Positions 1 through 5,339 of a stretch of DNA of 7,159 nucleotides are shown piece after piece. This DNA comes from Thermomicrobiaceae bacterium. Lineage in GTDB: Bacteria > Chloroflexota > Chloroflexia > Thermomicrobiales > Thermomicrobiaceae. Location: positions 1 to 7,159 of the forward strand of contig SKKR01000165.1 of NCBI GenBank assembly GCA_007123655.1. The letters are read 5' to 3'. Position numbers and translations under genes: made by a program. The notes beneath the pieces are model-generated. The model was not told the DNA's origin. It saw nothing but the letters and a program-made list of their open reading frames with translations, and searched no databases. Numbering within the stretch: the first letter of the stretch is position 1; each line of letters begins with the position of its first letter.

Positions 1-88
1 ACCCGGCCGTCGCAACAAATGGCGAGTCACTGGTGACGACCCCGTCTTCTACGGTGAACGTGACCAGCGGAACCTGCAACTGTGGCAT
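1..88 (-). CDS. N-terminal fragment of an unidentified protein, cut by the left window edge
   Basis: An ATG at 88-86 on the minus strand opens a frame with no stop to the edge, giving 29 residues that begin MPQLQVPLVTF and continue TVEDGVVTSDSPFVATAG. The start is chosen because a near-perfect ribosome binding site, GAGGGGAGG (105-97), sits 8 nt upstream. Alternating hydrophobic and polar residues suggest beta strands; there is no signal peptide or membrane segment in the visible part. The gene lies on the same strand as the TPR gene upstream of it, but 225 bp separates them, so it is probably its own transcription unit or a distant operon member. No family can be named from so short a piece. 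The competing minus-strand frame from 227 to 27 has no ribosome binding site and an Arg/His-rich composition typical of a shadow frame. Confidence 0.62.
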   Translation of the reverse strand, partial: MPQLQVPLVTFTVEDGVVTSDSPFVATAG

Positions 89-96
89 GCGTTCGG

Positions 97-105
97 CCTC
101 CCCTC
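97..105 (-). promoter_or_regulatory. Shine-Dalgarno site of the left-edge gene
   Basis: The minus strand reads GAGGGGAGG followed by 8 nt and then ATG. This complementarity to the 16S rRNA 3' end is the main evidence that the truncated frame at the left edge is a real gene. Confidence 0.6.
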
Positions 106-206
106 GTGCGCCGGTCCGCGTGGCGGACAGACAGGTCACAACTGACGCGGGTACCACCGTTCCCGGAGACAGAAACCGGGGACAGTCCGGCGGTGTGCAT
201 CACCGT

Positions 207-218
207 GTGACCGGTCAC
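207..218. promoter_or_regulatory. Perfect 12-bp palindrome, possible operator
   Basis: GTGACCGGTCAC is a perfect inverted repeat with 6-bp arms and no spacer. It lies 119 bp upstream of the start of the left-edge gene, where a regulator of that gene could bind. The same GTGAC/GTCAC half-site recurs at 135-139 in the gap and at 26-30, 33-37 and 60-64 inside the coding start. A role as an operator is inference; no binding protein is encoded next to it in the visible sequence. Confidence 0.35.
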
Positions 219-313
219 CCAGGACATTGACTTCCTGGCACAGTCAGTCTAGCACAAGGGTGTACGTACGTCTAGTGCGGATAACGGAAAGGGGATTCAG
301 GAGTGCCGGCGAC

Positions 314-2416
314 TCAGTCTCGCTCGTCCGATCGCAAGCGGGAGAAGTCTTCCCGGAGCGCGATCTCGCCGATGAGAAGGTCCTGGTCACCAGAGGACGA
401 GCCGGAGGGCTCATCGTCTCCGGGGGAAGTCCAGCTCAGCAGCTCCCGAGCGGCATCTGCTGTCTGGTAGTCACCGGCTCGCATGGCCAGTTCGATCGCC
501 CGGTTGAGGTACTTCCGGGCCTGCGCGTCCTGCTCCCGGTCATACAGTAACGCGCCCAGGTTGTAGTTCAGCGCCAGCTGACTCCTGGGATCGCCGGCAC
601 TCTCCGCAAGCTCGACCGCTCGCTGATAGGAATCGACGGCCGCGTCGTAGTTTTCGGCCGCATCCTGCACGCCGGCCAGTCCCTGCAACGCACGAAGCAT
701 GTAGGTGGTCGACTCCGCCTGCTCGGCGGTCTCGAACGCCGCCTGGTAGTGTTCCGCCGCCTCATCCAGGGTACCAATTGACTGATGCCAGCGCGCAAGA
801 CGACCGTGAAGCCGGGCGCGAACATCTGCCGGAGCGAACAGATCAGCCAGATCAACGGCTTCGCGCAGGTAGCGAAGCGCGACGTCCGGCTGTTGTCGGT
901 GCTGGGCGATGTGGACGAGCAGCTCCAGGTAGCGCAGTTGTGCCTGCCGGTCGCCGCCTTCCCGGGCAACAACCAGCGCCCGGTGGATGCAGTCTTCTGC
1001 GTCATCCAGCCGTCCCTGGGCCAGGTTGATCGATCCTTTGAGGGCAACCGCTCGGCCCTGCAGCGAGCGATCTTCGATCTCGACGGCGATCTCGGCGCAT
1101 CGCTCTGCGGCGTAGGCAGCATCCTCGAGTTCCCCGAACTGCACCAGTGCCTCACCGACTCCGGCCAGCCACCGGGCTTCCCCGGCGGTGTCCCCGGCGC
1201 GGGACGCATACTCGGATGCCTGCATCAGATGGTTGATCGCTTCGTTGACCCGGTCCATCCCGGCATAGATCATCCCGATCACGCCCAGGCAGCGGTGATA
1301 CAGGCGCGGGTCGTCGATCTCGGCCAGCATCGGCCGCGCCTCTTCCGCCAGGCTGAGGGCTTCCTGGGGCTGATTACTGTCCATCAGAACTTCTGCCGCG
1401 TCGACCAGCGATCGGGTCGCTGCCGTCCGGTTCCCGAGCCCGCGCTCGAGTTCGGCCAGATCACGGTAATGCCCCGCCGCGTCTGCGTGCCGGCCGGCAA
1501 GCCGTTCGATGCGCGCCAGGCCGGTCAGGCTGCGCGCCTCCATCGTGAGATCCTCAATGCTTCTGGTTCGCTCCAGCGCCATGGTCAACTGATCACGCGC
1601 CTGCTGATACTGCCCTTTCTCGGCGAGCATGATGCCCGACTGGATCGCGATCTCCGCCTGCAGTCTGGTGTCGATCGTCCGTTCCGCCGCTTCCTGGGCC
1701 TGCTGGAGGACGAGCATGGCGGACTCGCTGTCTCCCGCGGATCGATGCAGGCTCAGCTGGCGAAGCAGGGCATCCACCATCCCCGCGTAATGCCCGATTC
1801 GCTTGGCACTGCGCGACGCCCGGAGGTAGTAATCGTGGGCGCCGTGGGTGTTGCCTTCGTCGAAGGCGATATCACCGAGCATGATCGCGGTCTCGACGTC
1901 TTCCGGCGCATCGGTCTCTTCGCGACCAACGTCTAGCTGGCGATGCAGGAGTTCTTTCGCCTGATCGTTGTTGCCCTGGTCAATCGACATCCGGGCAAGC
2001 CGGGCCAGCGCCCGTCTCTGTCCGGCGGTGTTGGCGATTCGTTCGGCTGCGTGCATCGCCTCGCGAAGGTGAAGTTCCTGTTCCCGATAGTTTCCGTCTT
2101 CGGAAAGGAGATCGGACGCCCGAAGGTTGAAATCGACCAGAACCCGGTCGAACCCCTTGTAGCGAGCGGCAAGGATGACCATGCGGGTGAGAATGAGCGC
2201 ATGCTCGGTATCCTGTTCCGCAGCCCGCGTGATCTCGTGATCGAGTTCCCAGAGATCACCGTCGGCCAGGTTCCCGAGAATTGCCGGGTTCTCCACCATC
2301 TGATAGGCGCGCTCCACGGAAATCTGGCCTTCCATCACATCCCGCGACAGACGGTAGATCGGATTCCGCTCGATGCCTTGCCGCCGGCGGAGCCAGCGTC
2401 CGAAATGTTCAAACAT
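314..2416 (-). CDS. Large soluble tetratricopeptide-repeat (TPR) protein, 700 residues
   Basis: TPR proteins are helical-hairpin solenoids that hold other proteins together or bind peptide ligands; this one carries no visible enzymatic domain. Residues 1-89 form a basic, then helical, leader (WLRRRQ at 8-13). Residues 90-649 are 14 back-to-back units of exactly 40 residues. Unit position 24 is Ala in 13 of 14 units, and position 12 is Gly or Ala in 11 of 14, matching the conserved small residues of TPR hairpins. Residues 650-700 are a short last helix plus a Ser/Gly/Asp-rich tail. There is no signal peptide or membrane segment, so it is probably cytoplasmic. ATG 2416 is preferred over TTG 2419 because GGGAG lies 7 nt upstream of it. 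The PLP-enzyme gene ends 33 bp upstream on the same strand, so co-transcription is likely. The binding partner is unknown. Confidence 0.9.
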   Translation of the reverse strand: MFEHFGRWLRRRQGIERNPIYRLSRDVMEGQISVERAYQMVENPAILGNLADGDLWELDHEITRAAEQDTEHALILTRMVILAARYKGFDRVLVDFNLRASDLLSEDGNYREQELHLREAMHAAERIANTAGQRRALARLARMSIDQGNNDQAKELLHRQLDVGREETDAPEDVETAIMLGDIAFDEGNTHGAHDYYLRASRSAKRIGHYAGMVDALLRQLSLHRSAGDSESAMLVLQQAQEAAERTIDTRLQAEIAIQSGIMLAEKGQYQQARDQLTMALERTRSIEDLTMEARSLTGLARIERLAGRHADAAGHYRDLAELERGLGNRTAATRSLVDAAEVLMDSNQPQEALSLAEEARPMLAEIDDPRLYHRCLGVIGMIYAGMDRVNEAINHLMQASEYASRAGDTAGEARWLAGVGEALVQFGELEDAAYAAERCAEIAVEIEDRSLQGRAVALKGSINLAQGRLDDAEDCIHRALVVAREGGDRQAQLRYLELLVHIAQHRQQPDVALRYLREAVDLADLFAPADVRARLHGRLARWHQSIGTLDEAAEHYQAAFETAEQAESTTYMLRALQGLAGVQDAAENYDAAVDSYQRAVELAESAGDPRSQLALNYNLGALLYDREQDAQARKYLNRAIELAMRAGDYQTADAARELLSWTSPGDDEPSGSSSGDQDLLIGEIALREDFSRLRSDERD
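470..2149 (-). repeat. Coding repeat array: 14 TPR units of 120 bp (40 residues) each
   Basis: Counting residues by hand, units start at residue 90 and every 40 residues after it, ending at 649, with no gap or insertion: 14 x 120 = 1680 bp. Unit ends are often acidic or Gly-Asp (for example IED, AGD, GGD, IDD). The units are well diverged in sequence, so this is an old protein-level repeat rather than recent DNA duplication. The 40-residue period is longer than the canonical 34 and resembles the longer TPR variants, such as those of kinesin light chain and MalT-like proteins. Confidence 0.88.
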
Positions 2417-2449
2417 CAACGTTCTCCCGATATTGCCGGATCGATCGTT

Positions 2450-3442
2450 CTAGCGGGCATGCTGCACACTGCCGGACGTTTCGCTGAACGCCCAGCGGAA
2501 CGTGTCCAGTGTAATGTTTCCGCCGCTGACGATCACTGCGACCTTCTTCCCACGCAACCCCGGAGCGAGCTTCGTCGCTGCGGCCGTCGCCGCCGCCCCC
2601 GCTCCTTCGGCAACCAGATGCGCGTGTTCGACCAGATCCACGATCCCCTGGCACATCTCCTCTTCGCTGACCAGCTGGATATCGTCGATCAACTCGTTGA
2701 GGATCTTCAGCGGCAGTTCGAACGCAACGCGAGCGGCCAGTCCGTCCGCGAACGTGCTTCCGGACTCGAGCGTCACGAGCTGCTTCTCTTTCCAGGATCG
2801 GTACACGGCCGGCGAGCCCTCGGACTGCACCCCGATGACCTGAATCTCCGGATTGACGGTCTTCATGACGATCGACGTCCCGCAAGCCCCGCTGCCAGCC
2901 CCGATCGGCACGATGATCGCGTCAAGATCCGGCACCGACTCGATGATCTCGAGCGCGTACGTTCCAACACCGGCGATCAAATCCGGTTCGTTGGCCGAGT
3001 GAACGAAGCGAGCGCCAGTCTTCTCGGCCCGCTCCCCTGCGGCGGCTCGTGCTTCGTCGAAGTCTTTGCCGGTCAGCACGACCTCAGCGCCGAGCCGTCG
3101 CATAGACGCCACCTTGAACTCGTTGGCTCCTTCCGGGGCGAAGATCGCCGCCGGAATCCCGAACAGCCGCGCCGCGTAGGCGATGGACTGGCCATGGTTG
3201 CCAGTCGAGGCGGAAACGACACCCGCCGAGCGCTCCTGGTCAGAAAGCCGGCTCATCAGATAGATGCCGCCGCGGATCTTGAACGCGCCGATTGGCTGGA
3301 GGCTTTCACACTTGAGGTAGATATCGCATCCGAGTCGCTCCCCGAGGGATGCCGGGTTCAGGAGCGGCGTTGGCGCCAGGTACTGCTGGACAACCGATCG
3401 GGCCCGCAGTACATCCTGAAATGTTGGCGGTACTAGCGACAT
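2450..3442 (-). CDS. PLP-dependent threonine/serine dehydratase-like enzyme (fold type II), 330 residues
   Basis: Enzymes of this family use pyridoxal phosphate to eliminate water and ammonia from threonine or serine, giving 2-oxo acids; relatives include serine racemase and hydroxyectoine-degradation dehydratase. The PLP lysine is in IGAFKIRGG (K55). STGNHGQ (79-85) is the substrate/PLP asparagine loop, GAGSGACG (181-188) the phosphate-binding glycine loop, and SGGN near residue 310 the C-terminal PLP-ring site. At 330 residues it has only the catalytic domain and lacks the C-terminal ACT-like regulatory domain of biosynthetic IlvA, so it resembles the short catabolic form. ATG 3442 is chosen because AGGGGGAG precedes it by a few bases; an in-frame ATG at 3499 would add 19 poorly conserved-looking residues. 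It heads a probable operon with the TPR gene. The exact substrate cannot be told from sequence alone. Confidence 0.88.
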   Translation of the reverse strand: MSLVPPTFQDVLRARSVVQQYLAPTPLLNPASLGERLGCDIYLKCESLQPIGAFKIRGGIYLMSRLSDQERSAGVVSASTGNHGQSIAYAARLFGIPAAIFAPEGANEFKVASMRRLGAEVVLTGKDFDEARAAAGERAEKTGARFVHSANEPDLIAGVGTYALEIIESVPDLDAIIVPIGAGSGACGTSIVMKTVNPEIQVIGVQSEGSPAVYRSWKEKQLVTLESGSTFADGLAARVAFELPLKILNELIDDIQLVSEEEMCQGIVDLVEHAHLVAEGAGAAATAAATKLAPGLRGKKVAVIVSGGNITLDTFRWAFSETSGSVQHAR

Positions 3443-3471
3443 CGTCTCCCCCTGTTCATGTTCCGGTGTGT

Positions 3472-3487
3472 CCCCCGTGGATGGGGG
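3472..3487. repeat. CCCCC/GGGGG inverted repeat in the PLP-enzyme leader
   Basis: CCCCC (3472-3476), a 6-nt spacer GTGGAT, and GGGGG (3483-3487) form a short strong stem 30 bp upstream of the PLP-enzyme start. On the minus strand it would sit in the mRNA leader. It lacks a T-run, so it is not an intrinsic terminator; it may be an mRNA hairpin or an operator. Confidence 0.3.
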
Positions 3488-3521
3488 CAATTGTGGCACA
3501 TCCTGCGCTCTCCGGGAACTG

Positions 3522-3550
3522 TTGCCCGGGCCCCGTCAATCGAGTAAGAT
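3522..3550 (+). promoter_or_regulatory. Candidate sigma-70-type promoter of pyrF
   Basis: TTGCCC (3522-3527) and TAAGAT (3545-3550) are separated by exactly 17 bp; each matches the consensus at 4 of 6 positions. Transcription would start near 3557, giving a leader of about 39 nt to ATG 3596. A CCGGG/CCCGG inverted repeat (3512-3516 and 3525-3529) covers the -35 box and could be a repressor site. This is pattern matching only. Confidence 0.45.
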
Positions 3551-3595
3551 GACGAGCGGCGCGGAAATCCCACCCTCATGAAGGACACTGCACTG

Positions 3596-4435
3596 ATGAG
3601 CTTCTCCCAGAAACTGCAGCAGGCTGCCCGAACCAACGACTCGTACCTCTGCGTTGGGCTCGATCCCGTTTCGGAACAGATCCCTTCCCACCTCGGTCGC
3701 GGCCCCCATGCAATGGTCGCGTTCAACAAGGCGATCATCCGGGCGACGCAGGACATCGCCTGCGCCTACAAGCCTAATCTGGGATTTTACATGCTGTACG
3801 GACATGATGGTATCCGGGCGCTCGAAGAGACGCGACGCGCAATCCCGGATCACATCCCGGTCATCCTCGATGCCAAGGTCGGCGACATTGACTCCACAAC
3901 CGAAGCCTACGCCCGGGGTTACTTCGACGAGATGCGATTCGATGCCGTAACAGCGCACCCGTACATGGGGAAAGACGGTCTGGCCCCGCTGCTGAAGCGT
4001 GAGAACCGCTGTGTTCTGGTGCTCGCCAAGACATCGAACCCCGGGAGCGGTGATCTGCAGGATCTGATCCTGTCAGTCGATGACTCCGGTGGGACGGTCT
4101 ACGAGCACGTTGCCGCCAGCGTTGTGAACTGGCAAAAGGAGTTCGGGACTTGCGGCGTGGTCGTTGGGGCCACGTACCCGGATGAATTGAAGCGGATCCG
4201 GGCGATCTGCCCGGATGTGCCTCTGCTCATCCCTGGAGTCGGTCAGCAGGAAGGGGATCTGGAGGCAACGGTGAAAGCGGCCTTCAGCACCGGGAGCGGG
4301 CCGGTCGCGATCAACGCGTCACGCTCGATCATCTTTGCGGGTGAGGGGCTCGATTACATCGAAGCGGTCCGGGCCGCCGCGGTCGATCATCGAGATCGGA
4401 TCAACCGGGCAGCCCGGGACGTTGCTACAGCCTAG
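3596..4435 (+). CDS. pyrF: Orotidine-5'-phosphate decarboxylase
   Basis: This cytoplasmic TIM-barrel enzyme decarboxylates OMP to UMP, the last step of de novo pyrimidine synthesis. VGLDP is at 20-24, FNKAI at 43-47, and the catalytic Lys-Asp-Lys-Asp set is K59 (in AYKPN), D92, K94 and D97 (in DAKVGDI). TSNPGSGDLQDL is the typical loop of the longer PyrF subfamily, and INASRSIIFA near residue 240 is the phosphate-binding end. The 279-residue length fits that subfamily, which is longer than the E. coli form. V95 replaces the Arg commonly found in the DxKRxD loop. ATG 3596 is preferred because AAGGA lies 10 nt upstream; ATG 3578, with no clear ribosome site, would add six residues. It appears to be monocistronic: no other pyr gene is visible, and it converges with the cupredoxin gene, overlapping it by 4 bp. 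Confidence 0.95.
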   Translation: MSFSQKLQQAARTNDSYLCVGLDPVSEQIPSHLGRGPHAMVAFNKAIIRATQDIACAYKPNLGFYMLYGHDGIRALEETRRAIPDHIPVILDAKVGDIDSTTEAYARGYFDEMRFDAVTAHPYMGKDGLAPLLKRENRCVLVLAKTSNPGSGDLQDLILSVDDSGGTVYEHVAASVVNWQKEFGTCGVVVGATYPDELKRIRAICPDVPLLIPGVGQQEGDLEATVKAAFSTGSGPVAINASRSIIFAGEGLDYIEAVRAAAVDHRDRINRAARDVATA

Positions 4436-5073
4436 AGATAGTCGTCGGCTCCATCGTCGTCGTCGTTGTCATCGCCATTGTCGTCCGCATCGTCACCCTC
4501 GCCCATGCTGTCAGCGTCTCCGTTGACGATAATCGTCCCGAACATGTCCAGCGCCTCATGCGGGATGCAGATGTACTGGTACTCACCCGGCACATCCAGC
4601 GTCACGCTGAACTCATCCCCGGACTCCAGAATGCCGGAATCCCAGGTCTCGGCACCGTCCGGCATGATGACGTTGTCCGGATCACGGGCCTCATCCGGGT
4701 CCAGTGTCGCTGTGTGGGGCAGATCGCCCGCGTTGACGAACGTCACGGTATCGCCCGCCGCGATTTCGATCTCCGCGGGATCGAAGAAGTTGTCGAACAG
4801 CTCGACCACGTGCTCGGTCGGCTCACCGTTCGCGTCATCGTCGGCGGGTTCCGGGGTCGGCGTCTCTTCCGGTTCCGGCGTGGGATCGGGGGCCGGCGTC
4901 GGTTCCGGCTCAGGTTCCGGGGTGGGTTCGACCGCTGGTTCGGGCGTGGGGGTTTCGTCTTCAGCGGCAATATCGACGCCGTCATCGGCCGCGTCGTCGG
5001 CATCCTGCGTTGTACAGGCCGCAACCGCAACGACAAGCAACATGCAGGCGGCGAGCGAAACGAAGTAGCGCAT
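4432..5073 (-). CDS. Plastocyanin-like type 1 copper lipoprotein (cupredoxin), 213 residues
   Basis: This is probably a membrane-anchored blue-copper electron carrier on the outside of the cytoplasmic membrane. Residues 1-19 form a hydrophobic signal ending in the lipobox VAAC, with the lipidated Cys at 20. Residues 41-77 are a Pro/Glu/Thr stalk. The cupredoxin domain spans about 85-184; H120 (DLPHT), C169, H172 and M177 form the full type 1 copper ligand set, with the plastocyanin spacing C-x2-H-x4-M. Residues 186-211 are an acidic Asp/Gly/Asn tail. ATG 5073 is chosen over ATG 5076 because AGGAGG (5083-5078) leaves 4 nt before the former but only 1 nt before the latter. Its stop overlaps that of pyrF. 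The redox partner is not encoded here. Confidence 0.9.
   Translation of the reverse strand: MRYFVSLAACMLLVVAVAACTTQDADDAADDGVDIAAEDETPTPEPAVEPTPEPEPEPTPAPDPTPEPEETPTPEPADDDANGEPTEHVVELFDNFFDPAEIEIAAGDTVTFVNAGDLPHTATLDPDEARDPDNVIMPDGAETWDSGILESGDEFSVTLDVPGEYQYICIPHEALDMFGTIIVNGDADSMGEGDDADDNGDDNDDDDGADDYL
4441..4518 (-). repeat. Acidic low-complexity tail of the cupredoxin
   Basis: This encodes residues 186-211, almost entirely Asp with Gly, Asn and Ala. On the plus strand it appears as runs of GTC/ATC triplets. Triplet-slippage growth is plausible. A calcium-binding or solubilising role is possible but not shown. Confidence 0.75.
4843..4953 (-). repeat. Pro/Glu/Thr stalk-coding repeat of the cupredoxin
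   Basis: This encodes residues 41-77, a chain of PTPEP, PEPEP and PTPAPDP units. The plus strand shows repeated GGTTCCGG-like words. Such stiff, extended linkers commonly lift a lipoprotein domain away from the membrane or through the cell wall. Confidence 0.8.
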
Positions 5074-5077
5074 CATC

Positions 5078-5083
5078 CCTCCT
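5078..5083 (-). promoter_or_regulatory. AGGAGG ribosome binding site of the cupredoxin gene
   Basis: This is a perfect AGGAGG on the minus strand. Two consecutive ATG codons follow; the spacing of 4 nt favours the second (5073) over the first (1 nt). Confidence 0.7.
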
Positions 5084-5110
5084 CTACCGTAGAATTAGCG
5101 CCCACAAAAC

Positions 5111-5150
5111 ACGAATGTAGCGTCAGCTTAATCGATGCTGCAATATTCGT
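5111..5150. repeat. Nested inverted repeat in the divergent region
   Basis: The outer arms ACGAAT (5111-5116) and ATTCGT (5145-5150) enclose the inner arms CAGC (5124-5127) and GCTG (5137-5140). The element overlaps the cupredoxin promoter candidate, so it could be a regulator binding site or a leader structure. The arms are short and chance is possible. Confidence 0.3.
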
Positions 5151-5153
5151 CAA
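5125..5153 (-). promoter_or_regulatory. Weak promoter candidate of the cupredoxin gene
   Basis: On the minus strand, TTGACG (5153-5148) matches the -35 consensus at 5 of 6 positions and is followed after 17 bp by TAAGCT (5130-5125), a poor -10 with only T1, A2 and T6 conserved. The predicted leader is about 45 nt. Confidence 0.33.
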
Positions 5154-5233
5154 CCGTAGTACCTATCACAGTCGGAGTTGCGTTGAAATCAGCAACACCC
5201 GCGAAACGCTCGGTATTCCCTGGTCCGGAACGG

Positions 5234-5249
5234 GTCCTGCCTGGAGGAC
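5234..5249 (+). repeat. Short GTCCT/AGGAC hairpin
   Basis: Perfect 5-bp arms with a 6-nt loop (GCCTGG) lie upstream of the extended -10 box of the membrane-protein gene. There is no T-run. It may be chance or a binding site. Confidence 0.2.
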
Positions 5250-5287
5250 GCCGCCGCTTCGAACTGATTCATCGCTGCTGGCCTGTC

Positions 5288-5296
5288 TGATATAAA
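5288..5296 (+). promoter_or_regulatory. Extended -10 promoter of the glycosyltransferase-like gene
   Basis: TGATATAAA has the TGn motif directly in front of a TATAAA -10 box. Extended -10 promoters can work without a good -35, and none is seen (TTCATC at 5268-5273 is poor). Transcription would start near 5303, about 37 nt before ATG 5340. Confidence 0.5.
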
Positions 5297-5339
5297 CGGC
5301 ACGGGGTGATCGAAATGGCCCCGCGAGCGAAAGGCACTG

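Larger units (their letters stand above)
89..313. other. 225-bp intergenic region rich in short palindromes
   Basis: No convincing gene lies here; the short frames on either strand lack ribosome binding sites and have Arg/Pro/His-rich shadow composition. The region holds a perfect 12-bp palindrome at 207-218, an adjacent imperfect one at 192-204 (GGTG-TGCAT-CACC), a CCCGG/CCGGG inverted repeat at about 166-180, a direct repeat of GTCTAG (247-252 and 270-275), and the palindromic tract ACGTACGT (264-271). No stem followed by a T-run was found for the TPR gene, so its terminator is unresolved. I could not find a clear -35/-10 pair on the minus strand for the left-edge gene. Confidence 0.5.
3443..3595. 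promoter_or_regulatory. Divergent promoter region between the PLP-enzyme gene and pyrF
   Basis: This 153-bp gap carries the 5' ends of two diverging transcription units. It contains the pyrF promoter candidate and a GC-rich inverted repeat near each start. A TTGACG on the minus strand (3539-3534) could be a -35 element for the PLP-enzyme gene, but no good -10 follows at the right distance, so that promoter stays unassigned. Confidence 0.5.
5074..5339. other. Divergent intergenic region between the cupredoxin and glycosyltransferase-like genes
   Basis: This 266-bp stretch has no supported gene. It holds the cupredoxin ribosome site and promoter candidate, a nested inverted repeat (5111-5150), a repeated ACCGTAG word (about 5086 and 5153), a GTCCT-GCCTGG-AGGAC hairpin (5234-5249), and the extended -10 of the downstream gene. 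Its left part is noticeably more AT-rich than the coding regions, as expected for promoters. Confidence 0.5.

Noticed and set aside
2..145. Plus-strand frame open from the left edge to TGA at 143-145, considered as the tail of a gene entering from the left
   Set aside because: Composition is unremarkable to Arg/Gly-rich, and it overlaps the minus-strand frame that has a strong ribosome site; both cannot easily be real. The neighbouring frame open to 230 is rejected for the same reason.
227..255. Plus-strand TTGACT followed after 17 bp by TAGCAC, considered as a promoter
   Set aside because: The -10 is poor and no plus-strand gene follows; it would only give antisense transcription into the TPR gene end.
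785..1936. Long plus-strand open frame (383 codons) opposite the TPR gene
   Set aside because: Arg/Pro/Gly-rich composition, no ribosome binding site, and it lies wholly antisense to a strongly supported repeat protein; GC-rich codon use creates such open shadow frames.
1943..3436. Long plus-strand open frame (497 codons) opposite the TPR start and the PLP-enzyme gene
   Set aside because: It spans two well-supported minus-strand genes and their 33-bp gap, is rich in Arg, His and Asp, and shows no domain. It is a shadow despite its length.
4441..4953. Repetitive GTC/ATC and GGTTCCGG words, first considered as a noncoding repeat or CRISPR-like array
   Set aside because: They encode the acidic tail and Pro/Glu stalk of the cupredoxin in one continuous frame; there are no regular direct repeats with unique spacers.
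5245..5272. A CTTCGAAC stretch resembling a tRNA T-loop
   Set aside because: No matching T-stem, anticodon arm or acceptor stem could be drawn around it on either strand.
4558..5295. Plus-strand frame (245 codons) opposite the cupredoxin gene
   Set aside because: Its Arg/Gly-rich stretch is the antisense of the Pro/Glu stalk and Asp tail; there is no start signal.
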